Shown here: piece by piece, positions 16,805 to 26,001 of the stretch | How the letters are laid out: every line of letters starts with the position of its first letter | Numbering within the stretch: position 1 is the first letter of the stretch | NCBI GenBank assembly: GCA_903935095.1 | Contig: CAIZQH010000018.1 | Coordinates: 37,620 to 101,619 of the forward strand | Direction of reading: 5' to 3' | Source of the DNA: an uncultured Flavobacteriales bacterium | GTDB taxonomy: Bacteria > Bacteroidota > Bacteroidia > Flavobacteriales_D > Crocinitomicaceae | DNA: 64,000 nucleotides | Program-made: the position numbers and the translations under genes | The notes under the pieces: generated by a model | What the model was told of the DNA's origin: nothing | Database searches by the model: none | Seen by the model: only the letters and a program-made list of their open reading frames with translations

Positions 16805-17130
16805 CACGCATATCTTTTATCTTATTTTTGGTATGCTTATCTTCCTGTGGGAACGACAACTCTTCAGAAAACAACGATGCCTTGCCGATGGAATCCCCCG
16901 CAGAGAAGGGAGCTTCCTTATTCACGCTTCATTGTGCAAGTTGCCATGGTGATAATGGGAAATTAGGGGCGTCTGGAGCAAAGGATTTGACCATGTCCAC
17001 GTTGACGGATCGTCAAGTTCTACACATCCTGAAACAAGGAAAAAACGCCATGCCGCCCATGTCCACCATTTTGGAGAACAAAGAAAACATGGAGCTGGTA
17101 ATCCAGCACATTAAAACATTAAGAAAATAA
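16795..17130 (+). CDS. Small c-type cytochrome lipoprotein
   Basis: 111 residues from the ATG at 16795, which overlaps the previous stop by 10 nt. I prefer this start to the in-frame ATG at 16765 because it gives a clean lipoprotein signal (MVLTRISFILFLVCLSSC, lipidated Cys18). A single class I heme c site is CASCH (Cys47, Cys50, His51), and the likely sixth-ligand Met is in AMPPMS. It should be tethered to the outer face of a membrane and shuttle electrons, probably with the preceding four-helix protein. Its stop shares a base with the hflX ATG (TAATG). Confidence 0.85.
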   Translation: MVLTRISFILFLVCLSSCGNDNSSENNDALPMESPAEKGASLFTLHCASCHGDNGKLGASGAKDLTMSTLTDRQVLHILKQGKNAMPPMSTILENKENMELVIQHIKTLRK

Positions 17131-18320
17131 TGCAAGAAGGCCACGTAACAGTAGATGCAGTTGAGGAATCTTGTATTTTAGTTGGTGTGATTACGTCGGA
17201 AATCGATGAGATCATTGCCAATGAACACTTGGATGAACTCGAATTTCTAGCAGAGACAGCTGGCGCGATGACGCACACGAAATTTTTGCAAAAGCTTCCT
17301 TATCCGAATCCAAGAACATACGTCGGCTCTGGTAAACTAGAAGAAATTAAACAGTATATGAAGGCGATGGACATCGACATGGTCATTTTTGATGATGAGC
17401 TGTCCCCTTCACAATTACGGAACATTGAACGCGAGTTGGAATGTAAAGTCCTAGATCGCACCATTCTTATTTTGGATATTTTCGCTAGCCGTGCGCGCAC
17501 CTTTCATGCAAAAACACAAGTTGAACTCGCACAACTTCAGTACATGCTTCCGCGCTTAACGCGCATGTGGACACACTTAGAGCGTCAAAAAGGAGGGATT
17601 GGATTACGCGGACCGGGAGAATCTCAAATTGAAACAGACCGCCGGATCATTCAGATGCGCATTTCCTTAATGAAGGAAAGATTAAAGGACATTGACAAAC
17701 AAATGTCCATTCAGCGTGGCAACCGAGGACAACTAGTCCGAGTTGCTTTGGTAGGATATACCAATGTGGGGAAAAGTACCTTAATGAATTTATTGTCTAA
17801 ATCGGAGGTCTTTGCTGAAAACAAATTGTTTGCCACTTTGGACACCACCGTTCGAAAAGTGGTGATCGACAACATGCCGATGCTCTTAACTGATACGGTT
17901 GGATTTATCCGAAAGCTTCCTCAACAATTGATGGAATCGTTTAAGTCTACATTAGATGAGGTTCGCGAAGCTGATTTGCTCATTCATGTATTGGACATCT
18001 CTCATCCAAATTTCGAAGATCAGTTTAATGTGGTCAATGAAACATTAAACGAAATTGATAAAACGGAGAAACCAACCATTGTTGTGTTCAATAAAATTGA
18101 TGCGTATCAGCCAGTTTTAAATGAAATGAACGAGGAAGAGGAGGATGTCACCACTTTGGAATCACTCAAAAAATCATGGATGGCAAAAATGAACAAAACA
18201 AAATGTGTGTTTATTTCTGCTGAAAACAAAGAGAATGTGGAAGAATTGAAGGAAGTACTTTATGAGGAGGTGAAAACGATATTTCGTGTGCGCTACCCCT
18301 ACAATAATTTCTTATACTAG
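17130..18320 (+). CDS. hflX: Ribosome-associated GTPase HflX
   Basis: 396 residues. The N-terminal HflX domain leads to the family signature GGIGLRGPGESQIETDRR. The G domain has G1 GYTNVGKST, G3 DTVGFIRKLPQQL and G4 NKID. HflX splits or rescues stalled ribosomes under stress. It begins on the last base of the cytochrome gene stop codon. Its own stop TAG overlaps the rnr stop on the other strand in a CTAG tetranucleotide, so there is no space for a terminator between them. Confidence 0.96.
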   Translation: MQEGHVTVDAVEESCILVGVITSEIDEIIANEHLDELEFLAETAGAMTHTKFLQKLPYPNPRTYVGSGKLEEIKQYMKAMDIDMVIFDDELSPSQLRNIERELECKVLDRTILILDIFASRARTFHAKTQVELAQLQYMLPRLTRMWTHLERQKGGIGLRGPGESQIETDRRIIQMRISLMKERLKDIDKQMSIQRGNRGQLVRVALVGYTNVGKSTLMNLLSKSEVFAENKLFATLDTTVRKVVIDNMPMLLTDTVGFIRKLPQQLMESFKSTLDEVREADLLIHVLDISHPNFEDQFNVVNETLNEIDKTEKPTIVVFNKIDAYQPVLNEMNEEEEDVTTLESLKKSWMAKMNKTKCVFISAENKENVEELKEVLYEEVKTIFRVRYPYNNFLY

Positions 18321-20458
18321 TCTACTACTAATTCTAAGTCAATCTGACGTTTTTTAGGATTTACTTTTGCGATTTTTACCCGTACTTTATCTCCGAAATT
18401 AAATGCTTTTCTAAAGCGTGCTCCCGTAATTTTAAAGTTGTCTTGATCGAAATAATAGCGATCTCCAGGAATTTCTGACATTGGCACCATTCCTTCACAG
18501 TGATTTTCGTCCATACGCACGAACATGCCGTGTTCAGCTATTCCAGAAATTGTCCCCTCAAATACTTCTCCTAAGTGATCCAACACAAATAAGGTTTGGA
18601 AATACTTTGTGGATTCTCTTTCTGCCTCTGCTGCTTTGCGTTCATTTTTTGAAATGCGCGTACAGATTGCTTTTAATTCCCCTCCATACTTGTGCTGTTT
18701 GCTTGTCAATTCTTCTTGAAGAATTCGATGAACCACTAAATCTGCATAGCGTCTAATCGGCGAGGTAAAGTGGCTGTAATATTTAAATGCTAATCCGTAA
18801 TGACCAATGTTTTCAGTCTCATAGGAAGCTTTTGCCATGGAGCGAATGGCCATGGATTGCACAAGTGAGAATTCGTTTTCTTCGCGAATCTCTTCAAACA
18901 ATGCATTCAAATTCTTCGCGATGGATTTCGTATCATGCAAATCTATTTTGTGTCCAAATTTTTCAATGAAAACAGAGAAAACATCCATTTTCCCAGGATC
19001 TGGGGAATCGTGAACACGGTAAATCATCGGGAATGGGTCCCTGCCTTTTTCCGGTTTCGATAAGAAAGTGGCTACTTTACGGTTCGCGAGTAACATAAAT
19101 TCTTCGATTAATTTATGTGCATCTTTCGACGTTTTAATCACTACTTCTGACGGATTACCCGTATCATTCAATCGAAAGCGCATTTCTTCTGATTCAATAC
19201 TTAACGCGCCATCTTTTAAGCGTTGTTTTCTTAAGATATGCGCAACCCCATTCAGTTTTCGAATAACAATTTGATGATCTCCCTCTTTGCCTTCAATAAT
19301 TTCTTGTGCTTCTTCATAGGTAAATCGACGGTCGGAATGGATCACGCCTTTTCCATACCATTCCTGATAGACTTTCCCTTTCTCATCCATTTCGAATACG
19401 GCAGAGAAGGTGTATTTATCTTCGTTAGGCCTTAATGAGCAAGCAATATTGGATAATTGTTCCGGCAACATAGGGATGACACGATCCACCAAATAAACGG
19501 AGTTCGATCGAAGCAAAGCCTCTGCATCCATGGCAGTACCTGGGCGAACATAATGACTAACATCTGCAATGTGTACCCCAAGTTCGTAATGCCCATTTTC
19601 TAATTCATGGTATGAAATAGCGTCATCGAAATCACGCGCATCGAAAGGATCAATGGTGAATGTCAAGGTGGATCTAAAGTCGCGACGGGTTAAAATTTCC
19701 TTATCATCCAGTTCAACTGGAACTCGCTCAGCCTCCTCTAAAACAGCGTCTGGGAAAATGGGATTAATACCTTGGTTGTATAAAATAGAAAGCATTTCGG
19801 TGTCATTGCTTCCCGGCATACCTAAAATGGCAACCACTTCACCAAAAGGTTTTTCGGCAGATTTTGGCCAAACTGTAATTTTCACCAATGCTTTTTCTCC
19901 GTCACGCGCACCATTCAGGTGTTCATTCGCGACACGAATTTCTAAACCACTACGGTTATTATCAGGAATTAGCAGAGCATTTTTATCACCATACATGATG
20001 GTTCCTACAAATTGAACGCGTTCTCTTTCTTTGATTTCAACAACAGCTCCCTCATCTCGATTTGGCCCAGATTTAAAGACCCGAACTTTCACGGTATCAC
20101 CATTTAATGCCTGTCCTATATTTTGAGGAGCAATGAAAACGTCTTTGTCTTTTCCTTCTACCACAACAAATCCTGCTCCACGTTGCGTCAACTGAATGAC
20201 CCCCTCAACGAGGTTCGACCCACCGTTAAGGCAAAAGGTGAAGTGGTTGATTCGCTTAACGGTATTTTTACTTGCTAAGGCATTTAAGCCCTCGAAGACC
20301 ACTTGTCGACTCATGGGATCACGAGCCTCAACCATCGTACAGATTTGTTGGTGGGTTAATTCAACACCAGGGTGTTTTTCGAATAAGCGAATTAAAATCG
20401 CATGGATACCCGACTTTTTTTTACCGTGAGCGGGGTTTGAATTCCTTTTTTTGGACAT
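18317..20458 (-). CDS. rnr: Ribonuclease R
   Basis: 713 residues. The order is: N-terminal winged-helix, cold-shock OB domains, RNB catalytic domain, C-terminal S1 domain. The RNB active site has DPFDARDFDDAIS with its metal-binding aspartates, followed by GVHIADVSHYVRPG. The S1 part includes GTISGIAEHGMFVRM. It is a processive 3'-to-5' exoribonuclease that degrades structured RNA. The long basic tail of E. coli RNase R is absent; the protein ends QIDLELVVD. The ATG is preceded by a near-consensus -7 box and a 15-bp palindrome. Confidence 0.96.
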   Translation of the reverse strand: MSKKRNSNPAHGKKKSGIHAILIRLFEKHPGVELTHQQICTMVEARDPMSRQVVFEGLNALASKNTVKRINHFTFCLNGGSNLVEGVIQLTQRGAGFVVVEGKDKDVFIAPQNIGQALNGDTVKVRVFKSGPNRDEGAVVEIKERERVQFVGTIMYGDKNALLIPDNNRSGLEIRVANEHLNGARDGEKALVKITVWPKSAEKPFGEVVAILGMPGSNDTEMLSILYNQGINPIFPDAVLEEAERVPVELDDKEILTRRDFRSTLTFTIDPFDARDFDDAISYHELENGHYELGVHIADVSHYVRPGTAMDAEALLRSNSVYLVDRVIPMLPEQLSNIACSLRPNEDKYTFSAVFEMDEKGKVYQEWYGKGVIHSDRRFTYEEAQEIIEGKEGDHQIVIRKLNGVAHILRKQRLKDGALSIESEEMRFRLNDTGNPSEVVIKTSKDAHKLIEEFMLLANRKVATFLSKPEKGRDPFPMIYRVHDSPDPGKMDVFSVFIEKFGHKIDLHDTKSIAKNLNALFEEIREENEFSLVQSMAIRSMAKASYETENIGHYGLAFKYYSHFTSPIRRYADLVVHRILQEELTSKQHKYGGELKAICTRISKNERKAAEAERESTKYFQTLFVLDHLGEVFEGTISGIAEHGMFVRMDENHCEGMVPMSEIPGDRYYFDQDNFKITGARFRKAFNFGDKVRVKIAKVNPKKRQIDLELVVD

Positions 20459-20462
20459 AGCA

Positions 20463-20470
20463 CGAAGTTA
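20463..20470 (-). promoter_or_regulatory. Near-consensus -7 box (TAACTTCG) of rnr
   Basis: One mismatch to TAnnTTTG. It ends 4 nt before the rnr ATG and directly abuts the palindrome at 20471-20485. Confidence 0.35.
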
Positions 20471-20485
20471 GACAATAATATTGTC
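20471..20485. promoter_or_regulatory. Perfect 15-bp palindrome in the rnr promoter spacer
   Basis: GACAATA-A-TATTGTC, immediately upstream of the rnr -7 box, so it fills the spacer between -7 and -33. Bound protein would block initiation. It lacks a T-tract and is too AT-rich to be a good terminator for the T9SS gene, which points the other way. Confidence 0.4.
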
Positions 20486-20516
20486 TGAAGTGTCCGAAAA
20501 GATTTAAAGTAACAAT

Positions 20517-21269
20517 TTAGTGACGAACCACTAATTTTTTGGTAATAGTTTTACCCGTTGAAGTTTCAAAAATAAGGAAGTATATTCCATTGCTAAAATC
20601 ACCTACATTGATTTTCTTGCTACCGTGAATCGTCTCTTTCATGATCACGTTACCAACGGCATCCATTAATTTGAACGTTGACTGGTCCATACCAGCTAGT
20701 TGGATGGAAACATATTCCGATGTTGGATTTGGGTAAATATTTACTCCAACTTCTTCTTTTACGGGTTTCACTGCAGCTAAATAATCTACAACAACATCAA
20801 CAGAGTCGACGAAAGAAAGCCCATTGGTAGAAATATAATAACGGTAATGAGCTGTTCCGTAAACACCATCTGCAGGATCTACAGACGCCTTCAATTTCCC
20901 ATATTCACCATCATTAATTGTAAATAAAACGGAAGGCGAACTAGGTGTTGTCCATGGATTGGTGTTCATTTGCGAAGAAGAAAAGCATGTCCCCCCAAAA
21001 GAGTCTGTTCCATGCCCCCAACATAATCCGTCAGTCCAACCAGCAGGAGCTTCAATACGCAAACGAGTAACACGCCAGGCGCGAGGAGCACCAGTATTAT
21101 TTTCAACATCCAACGCGATATCAAAAGAAGTGCTTGAAGGAGCAACCACTGTATGCGACGCTCCAGAAATGTCTGTTGTTTGTCCATCCACATGAATGAC
21201 AATGCCATCTTGTGAGAATGTAAAAGCACTTATGGAAAGTGTTAAAACGAGAAATAAGGACTTGATCAT
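20517..21269 (-). CDS. Secreted protein with T9SS type A sorting domain
   Basis: 250 residues. Signal peptide MIKSLFLVLTLSISAFTFSQ (cleavage near 19-20). The middle is beta-rich, with a WGHGTDSFGGTCF segment and no recognisable enzyme motif. The C-terminal 80 residues are a Por-secretion type A domain, starting VNIYPNPTSEYVSIQL and ending KTITKKLVVRH. It should be exported by Sec, then carried across the outer membrane by T9SS. It is divergent from the TlpA-like gene; a -7 box lies 16 nt before the ATG. Confidence 0.85.
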   Translation of the reverse strand: MIKSLFLVLTLSISAFTFSQDGIVIHVDGQTTDISGASHTVVAPSSTSFDIALDVENNTGAPRAWRVTRLRIEAPAGWTDGLCWGHGTDSFGGTCFSSSQMNTNPWTTPSSPSVLFTINDGEYGKLKASVDPADGVYGTAHYRYYISTNGLSFVDSVDVVVDYLAAVKPVKEEVGVNIYPNPTSEYVSIQLAGMDQSTFKLMDAVGNVIMKETIHGSKKINVGDFSNGIYFLIFETSTGKTITKKLVVRH

Positions 21270-21285
21270 GGAGTTACAGTTTGTT

Positions 21286-21293
21286 CAAAAATA
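21286..21293 (-). promoter_or_regulatory. Candidate -7 box (TATTTTTG) of the T9SS cargo gene at 20517
   Basis: Exact TAnnTTTG match, 16 nt before the ATG at 21269. The divergent region beyond it contains an AT-only palindrome AATTTT-C-AAAATT at 21307-21319. Confidence 0.45.
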
Positions 21294-21350
21294 AGGATTA
21301 TTCCCTAATTTTCAAAATTGAGCAAAGTTTTTCAGGTCTCGGTTTTTTTA

Positions 21351-21358
21351 TACCTTTG
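21351..21358 (+). promoter_or_regulatory. Candidate -7 box (TACCTTTG) of the tlpA-like gene
   Basis: Exact TAnnTTTG match 48 nt before the ATG at 21407. Its position downstream of the longer frame's start at 21281 supports the shorter protein start. Confidence 0.5.
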
Positions 21359-21406
21359 GGTTCGGCAAGGTTTTTGGATGGCCGAGTCACAAAAAATGAT
21401 AAAACG

Positions 21407-21922
21407 ATGAAAACAATTCTAACGCTTGCATGGGTCTTTTTTGCTGGAATAACGGCTTTTTCGCAGGACACACATACTTCAGAAAACGAATTAAAAAAAT
21501 TGCCTTCGGTGAATTTGAAGGATATCAATGGTAAATCAGTGAATACAGCAGCAATCGATGTTAAAGGGCCAATAATCATTAGTTTTTGGGCAACGTGGTG
21601 TGCACCGTGTAAAAAAGAATTGAATACCATTCATGATTTATATGAGGATTGGCAAGCAGAAACAGGCGTTACTTTGGTCGCAGTCTCGATTGACGACGAA
21701 AAAACAAAAAGTCAAGTCCCAGTTTATGTCAATGGTAAGGCATGGGATTACTTGGTCTTGATGGATCCAAATGGAGACTTTAAACGAGCAATGGGGGTCA
21801 ATAATGTTCCACACACTTTCTTGGTGGATAAAGATGGAAACATTGTGTACTCTCACAATAATTATGCGCCAGGAGATGAAGAAAAACTATACAAAGAATT
21901 ACTTCAACTAAGCGGAAAATAA
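21407..21922 (+). CDS. TlpA-like thiol-disulfide oxidoreductase, exported
   Basis: 171 residues from ATG 21407; the frame is open further upstream, but this start gives a proper signal peptide (MKTILTLAWVFFAGITAFSQ) and lies after the promoter box. The thioredoxin fold has Trp64-Cys65-Ala-Pro-Cys68, and the cis-Pro loop is NNVPHTFLVDKDG. It is likely a periplasmic reductase. It is the first gene of a run with the DUF6029-like (5-nt gap) and Omp28-like genes, which suggests that it maintains their disulfides or those of a shared substrate. Confidence 0.9.
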   Translation: MKTILTLAWVFFAGITAFSQDTHTSENELKKLPSVNLKDINGKSVNTAAIDVKGPIIISFWATWCAPCKKELNTIHDLYEDWQAETGVTLVAVSIDDEKTKSQVPVYVNGKAWDYLVLMDPNGDFKRAMGVNNVPHTFLVDKDGNIVYSHNNYAPGDEEKLYKELLQLSGK

Positions 21923-21927
21923 ATCAA

Positions 21928-23592
21928 ATGAACAAACTTCTTCTTGCTACAACAAGCCTGATGCTCACATTTTTTAGTTTCGCTCAAGGCTCTTTAACTG
22001 GAAACATCGAAAGTACATTTCAGTATTTAAATGCCGATTCCATCATTGATGCGAAACAACCTGTTCAAAAGGGTTTATTGAACTCCTATATGAATGTTTT
22101 CTATGCGCAAGGAAAATTCAAAGCGGGGATGAGGCTGGAGTCGTATTTACCAAGAATTCAGGGCTATCCAAATCGTTTTGATGGTACGGGAATTGGCATG
22201 CGTTACATCGGATTCACCAATGACTTTGTAGAAGTTACAATGGGCTCATTTTATGAGCAATTTGGCTCTGGTCTTTCGTTGAGAGCGTATGAAGACCGTG
22301 CTTTGGGATACGACAATATGATGGATGGCGCTCGAATCATTGTTCGTCCAACAAAAGGAGTCGTACTAAAAGGTGTTTATGGATACCAGCGCCTTTCCTT
22401 TCAAGGAGGAAACATCATTCACGGGGATGGAATTGTTCGCGGTTTGGACGGAGAATTTCACCTCAATGAAGGATTGAAAAAGATGAAGGAATTTCCGTTG
22501 GATGTTGTTCTTGGAGCTTCTTTTGTGAGCAAATATCAAGAGGACAAAAATCCAGATTTGATTTTACCGCAAAATGTGGCCACTTATGGGGGACGTCTGA
22601 AATTACGCTATAAGAACTTTTATGGGGACATAGAATATGTTCAAAAAGAACAAGATCCATCTAGTGACAATAATTACATATATAACTATGGACATGCGTC
22701 GGTTTTCAATGTGAGTTATACGCGCAAAGGACTAGGAATTTTAGTTTCTGGAAAATCTAATGATAATATGAGTTATCGTTCTGACCGAACAAAGGATTTG
22801 CAAGATGTTTTCGTTAACTATCTTCCGTCTTTGAATAAAACTCATACCTACAACCTTGTGGCTACCTTGTATCCATATGCGACGCAACCATTGGGCGAAG
22901 TCGCTTATCAAACTGATGTGCTGTATACGTTTAAAAAAGGAACGAAATTGGGAGGAAAGTACGGAACGACAATAGGCGGAAATTTCTCTACGACCTATCG
23001 GCCTAGACAGAGTTTAGATGGGATTAATCCATTGGATTCTACGCGTGTAACGTATGTTTGTCGTCCCTTTCAAGCGAGTGACAGTATGTACTGGCAAGAC
23101 ATCAACTTCAACTTCACTAAAAAATTTAATAAGAAATTCAGCACGATTCTTAGTTTCTACTCCATTAAAATCAACAATGACGTAGTGAAAATCTCCAATG
23201 ACGCATCTGGAATTATCCATGCAAACATCGGTGTTGCAGAGTTCGCATATAAATTCAATTCCAAACATTCCCTACGCACAGAAATCCAAGGATTATTTGT
23301 TCAAAAGGAAGCTGGGGCAATTAAAGACAAGGGAAATTGGGCTACCTTATTAGTAGAGTACTCGATTTCACCAGGATGGTTTTTCAGTTTCATGAATCAA
23401 TATAATTATGGAAACCCTGATGTAGATAAACGTGTGAATTATCCAATTTTAACGTGTGGATACATTCGTGATGCCACTCGTTTCACCGTTTCCTATGGTC
23501 GTCAACGAGCAGGATTGTTCTGTGTTGGTGGCGTATGTCGATTCGTCCCAGCTTCTAATGGTTTAACACTTAGCTTTACCCAAAGTTTTTAG
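21928..23592 (+). CDS. Outer-membrane beta-barrel-like protein, DUF6029-like
   Basis: 554 residues with a signal peptide (MNKLLLATTSLMLTFFSFAQ). The rest has alternating hydrophobic/aromatic beta strands ending in a C-terminal aromatic (LTLSFTQSF), as expected for an outer-membrane barrel. A short loop with two Cys (FCVGGVCRF) precedes the last strand. I associate this with the Bacteroidota DUF6029 family by its place between tlpA-like and Omp28-like genes and its pattern, not by a search. Transport or assembly role unknown. It is separated by 1 nt from the next gene. Confidence 0.7.
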   Translation: MNKLLLATTSLMLTFFSFAQGSLTGNIESTFQYLNADSIIDAKQPVQKGLLNSYMNVFYAQGKFKAGMRLESYLPRIQGYPNRFDGTGIGMRYIGFTNDFVEVTMGSFYEQFGSGLSLRAYEDRALGYDNMMDGARIIVRPTKGVVLKGVYGYQRLSFQGGNIIHGDGIVRGLDGEFHLNEGLKKMKEFPLDVVLGASFVSKYQEDKNPDLILPQNVATYGGRLKLRYKNFYGDIEYVQKEQDPSSDNNYIYNYGHASVFNVSYTRKGLGILVSGKSNDNMSYRSDRTKDLQDVFVNYLPSLNKTHTYNLVATLYPYATQPLGEVAYQTDVLYTFKKGTKLGGKYGTTIGGNFSTTYRPRQSLDGINPLDSTRVTYVCRPFQASDSMYWQDINFNFTKKFNKKFSTILSFYSIKINNDVVKISNDASGIIHANIGVAEFAYKFNSKHSLRTEIQGLFVQKEAGAIKDKGNWATLLVEYSISPGWFFSFMNQYNYGNPDVDKRVNYPILTCGYIRDATRFTVSYGRQRAGLFCVGGVCRFVPASNGLTLSFTQSF

Positions 23593-23593
23593 T

Positions 23594-24535
23594 ATGAAAA
23601 AAACGGCGCTTCTTTTCTTGATTGCTTGGTCCATGTGCTTTTTAAGCTCATGTGATCACGTAACAAACCCATATCCACCCCAAGTTCCCTTGGAACTTGA
23701 CTCAACACTGTACCCAGGAAATTGGGATGATTACGTGGCCAATGAGTGGCCAACCTTTACCGCAAATACAAATGTAGACCGGAACATTCTGATCGAAGAT
23801 TACACCGGACATAAATGCATTTTTTGTCCAGCAGCAGCTGATTTGGCTCATCAATTGGAATTATCGCATGAAGGGAGAATATTCGTTGCTTCCATGCACG
23901 TTGGTCCGCTAGGAATAGGTGATTTTCAAACAGTTAGCGCCCCGGAATATCCAGTAGATTTTACGAATCCTCAATGTGTAGAAATCGGCACCTATTTTGG
24001 TGCAAATGATGGTGGATTCAGTGGAAATCCGAGGGGAACAATCAACCGCTTTCTGACAGGCGGAAATATTTTCCAGAGTCCAAACGCATGGACCAGCATG
24101 GTGAATACGATGTTGGCGGAAAACACCTTAAAGGTAAATATGCAGTCAGCTTTGAATTATTATCCCCAGACCCATGGAGCATTTTTACATGTGGAAGTGG
24201 ATAAATTGGATGCTTCATTGACGAATGAATTAGGAATAGTTGCTTACATTTTAGAGGATTCTTTAGTCGGTGATCAAAAGATGAGTGACAATTCACACAA
24301 TACAAGTTACATTCACCGAGATATTCACCGAGGAAATTTGAATGCGCAAGCATTTGGAAGAGTGTTAGATGTAGCGGATATGCAAAACGGAAAATACTAT
24401 GTAAATTATAGTTTTGTCGTACCAAATCAATTAGATAATACGTACCATGCTGAAAACATGCACGTGTTAATTTACGTATATGACCGAAGTACTTGGGAGA
24501 TTTACCAAGTGATTCGACAGAACATCATCCCTTAA
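23594..24535 (+). CDS. Omp28-related lipoprotein
   Basis: 313 residues. Lipoprotein signal with lipidated Cys20 (FLSSC). A thioredoxin-like region has Cys75-Ile-Phe-Cys78 in DYTGHKCIFCPAAADLAHQ, the hallmark of the Omp28 family first described in Porphyromonas. The later part is a beta-sandwich-like domain. It probably lies at the outer membrane. Gene order tlpA-like, barrel, Omp28-like with gaps of 5 and 1 nt suggests a single envelope redox unit. Confidence 0.85.
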   Translation: MKKTALLFLIAWSMCFLSSCDHVTNPYPPQVPLELDSTLYPGNWDDYVANEWPTFTANTNVDRNILIEDYTGHKCIFCPAAADLAHQLELSHEGRIFVASMHVGPLGIGDFQTVSAPEYPVDFTNPQCVEIGTYFGANDGGFSGNPRGTINRFLTGGNIFQSPNAWTSMVNTMLAENTLKVNMQSALNYYPQTHGAFLHVEVDKLDASLTNELGIVAYILEDSLVGDQKMSDNSHNTSYIHRDIHRGNLNAQAFGRVLDVADMQNGKYYVNYSFVVPNQLDNTYHAENMHVLIYVYDRSTWEIYQVIRQNIIP

Positions 24536-24556
24536 TTCGATATTTTCTAAATTCCA

Positions 24557-25999
24557 ATGGCGTTAAGACAACACCTTGCTCAAAAACTGGAACAGCGGCT
24601 TTCACCTCAACAAATTCAGTTGATGAAGCTGCTTCAAGTTCCAACTATGGAGTTGGATCAACGAATCAAGCAAGAGTTAGAAGAGAATCCTGCGCTCGAA
24701 GAAGGGAATGATGAGTTGGAAGATGAGTTTGAGCAAGAAGACGAATTCGATGATGCAGATGGGGAGGAAGAATTTGACCTATCTGATTATTTGGATGACG
24801 ATGTAGCGGATTACAAAACACAAGCGAACAATCAATCCAAGGACGACGAGGAACGCGTGATTCCCTTATCAGGAGAACAGTCTTTTCAAGAAAAATTAAC
24901 CGAACAGCTTCATTTGTTATACTTGGAGGATACGCAATTTACGATTGCTGATGTCATTGTAGGAAACTTAGATGAATCGGGGTACCTCAATCGAAGTATT
25001 GAGGCCATCGTCGATGACTTAGCGTTCTCCATGAATTTGGATGTAACAGAAAAAGAAGTGCTTCATATCCTGCAATTGGTGCAAGAGTTAGATCCTGCAG
25101 GCGTTGGTGCAAGAAACCTTCAGGAGTGTCTTCTTTTGCAAATCAAGCGAAAACAAGATGGAGATATATCGCGCTACACGGCTAAAAAAATCCTGGAAAA
25201 TCACTTTGAAGAATTTACCAAAAAACATTACGATAAAATCGCCAAAAAACTGGAGATAGATGATCATGACCTCAAGGATGCAATCGATGAAATTTTAAAA
25301 TTAAATCCAAAACCAGGAGGATCAATGAGGGAATCTGCCAAAAATTACCAGCAGATTATTCCTGATTTTACCTTATTCGAAAGTGAAGGAAGATTGGAAT
25401 TAGGGTTAAATGGCCGAAATGCACCAGAATTAAAAGTGAGTCGCGAATATGAAACAATGCTGCGGTCATACGCAGAGGGAGCAAAATCATCTAAATCTGA
25501 TAAAGAAGCTTTGTCGTTCGTTCGTCAAAAATTAGATGGCGCAAAGTGGTTTATCGATGCCATAAAACAACGTCAGCAAACACTCCTTTTGACGATGGGG
25601 GCAATGATGGATTATCAAGAAGCATATTTTCTTAGCGGCGACGAAACCAAACTGCGCCCAATGATTTTAAAAGACATTGCAGATGTCATTGGCTTGGATA
25701 TTTCGACCATTTCACGGGTGGCAAATTCTAAATTTGTACAAACCAATTATGGGATTTTCCCCTTAAAATATTTTTTTTCAGAATCGTTGTCAACAGATAG
25801 TGGAGAAGAAGTTTCTACACGTGAAGTGAAAAAGATTTTAGCGGATGCGATTGAAGCGGAAGACAAACACAATCCCTTAACGGATGAGAAATTAATGGAT
25901 TTGTTAAATGAAAAAGGGTATAATATTGCCCGTCGAACAGTAGCGAAATATAGAGAGCAATTGAATATTCCAGTCGCTCGAATGCGAAAAGAACTATAG
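24557..25999 (+). CDS. rpoN: RNA polymerase sigma-54 factor
   Basis: 480 residues. Region I is Gln/Leu-rich (QKLEQRLSPQQIQLMKLLQ), region II is strongly acidic, the core-binding domain includes LDPAGVGARNLQECL, the HTH is DISTISRVANSKFV, and the RpoN box is ARRTVAKYREQL near the C-terminus. It directs core polymerase to -24/-12 promoters and needs AAA+ activators; no such activator is encoded in this window. It starts 21 nt after the Omp28-like gene and 2 nt before the next gene, so it heads or joins a compact operon. Confidence 0.97.
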   Translation: MALRQHLAQKLEQRLSPQQIQLMKLLQVPTMELDQRIKQELEENPALEEGNDELEDEFEQEDEFDDADGEEEFDLSDYLDDDVADYKTQANNQSKDDEERVIPLSGEQSFQEKLTEQLHLLYLEDTQFTIADVIVGNLDESGYLNRSIEAIVDDLAFSMNLDVTEKEVLHILQLVQELDPAGVGARNLQECLLLQIKRKQDGDISRYTAKKILENHFEEFTKKHYDKIAKKLEIDDHDLKDAIDEILKLNPKPGGSMRESAKNYQQIIPDFTLFESEGRLELGLNGRNAPELKVSREYETMLRSYAEGAKSSKSDKEALSFVRQKLDGAKWFIDAIKQRQQTLLLTMGAMMDYQEAYFLSGDETKLRPMILKDIADVIGLDISTISRVANSKFVQTNYGIFPLKYFFSESLSTDSGEEVSTREVKKILADAIEAEDKHNPLTDEKLMDLLNEKGYNIARRTVAKYREQLNIPVARMRKEL

Positions 26000-26001
26000 A
26001 A

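Noticed and set aside
21307..21319. Palindrome AATTTT-C-AAAATT as an operator
   Set aside because: Made only of A and T apart from the centre, so chance is likely in this AT-rich gap; noted but not given weight.
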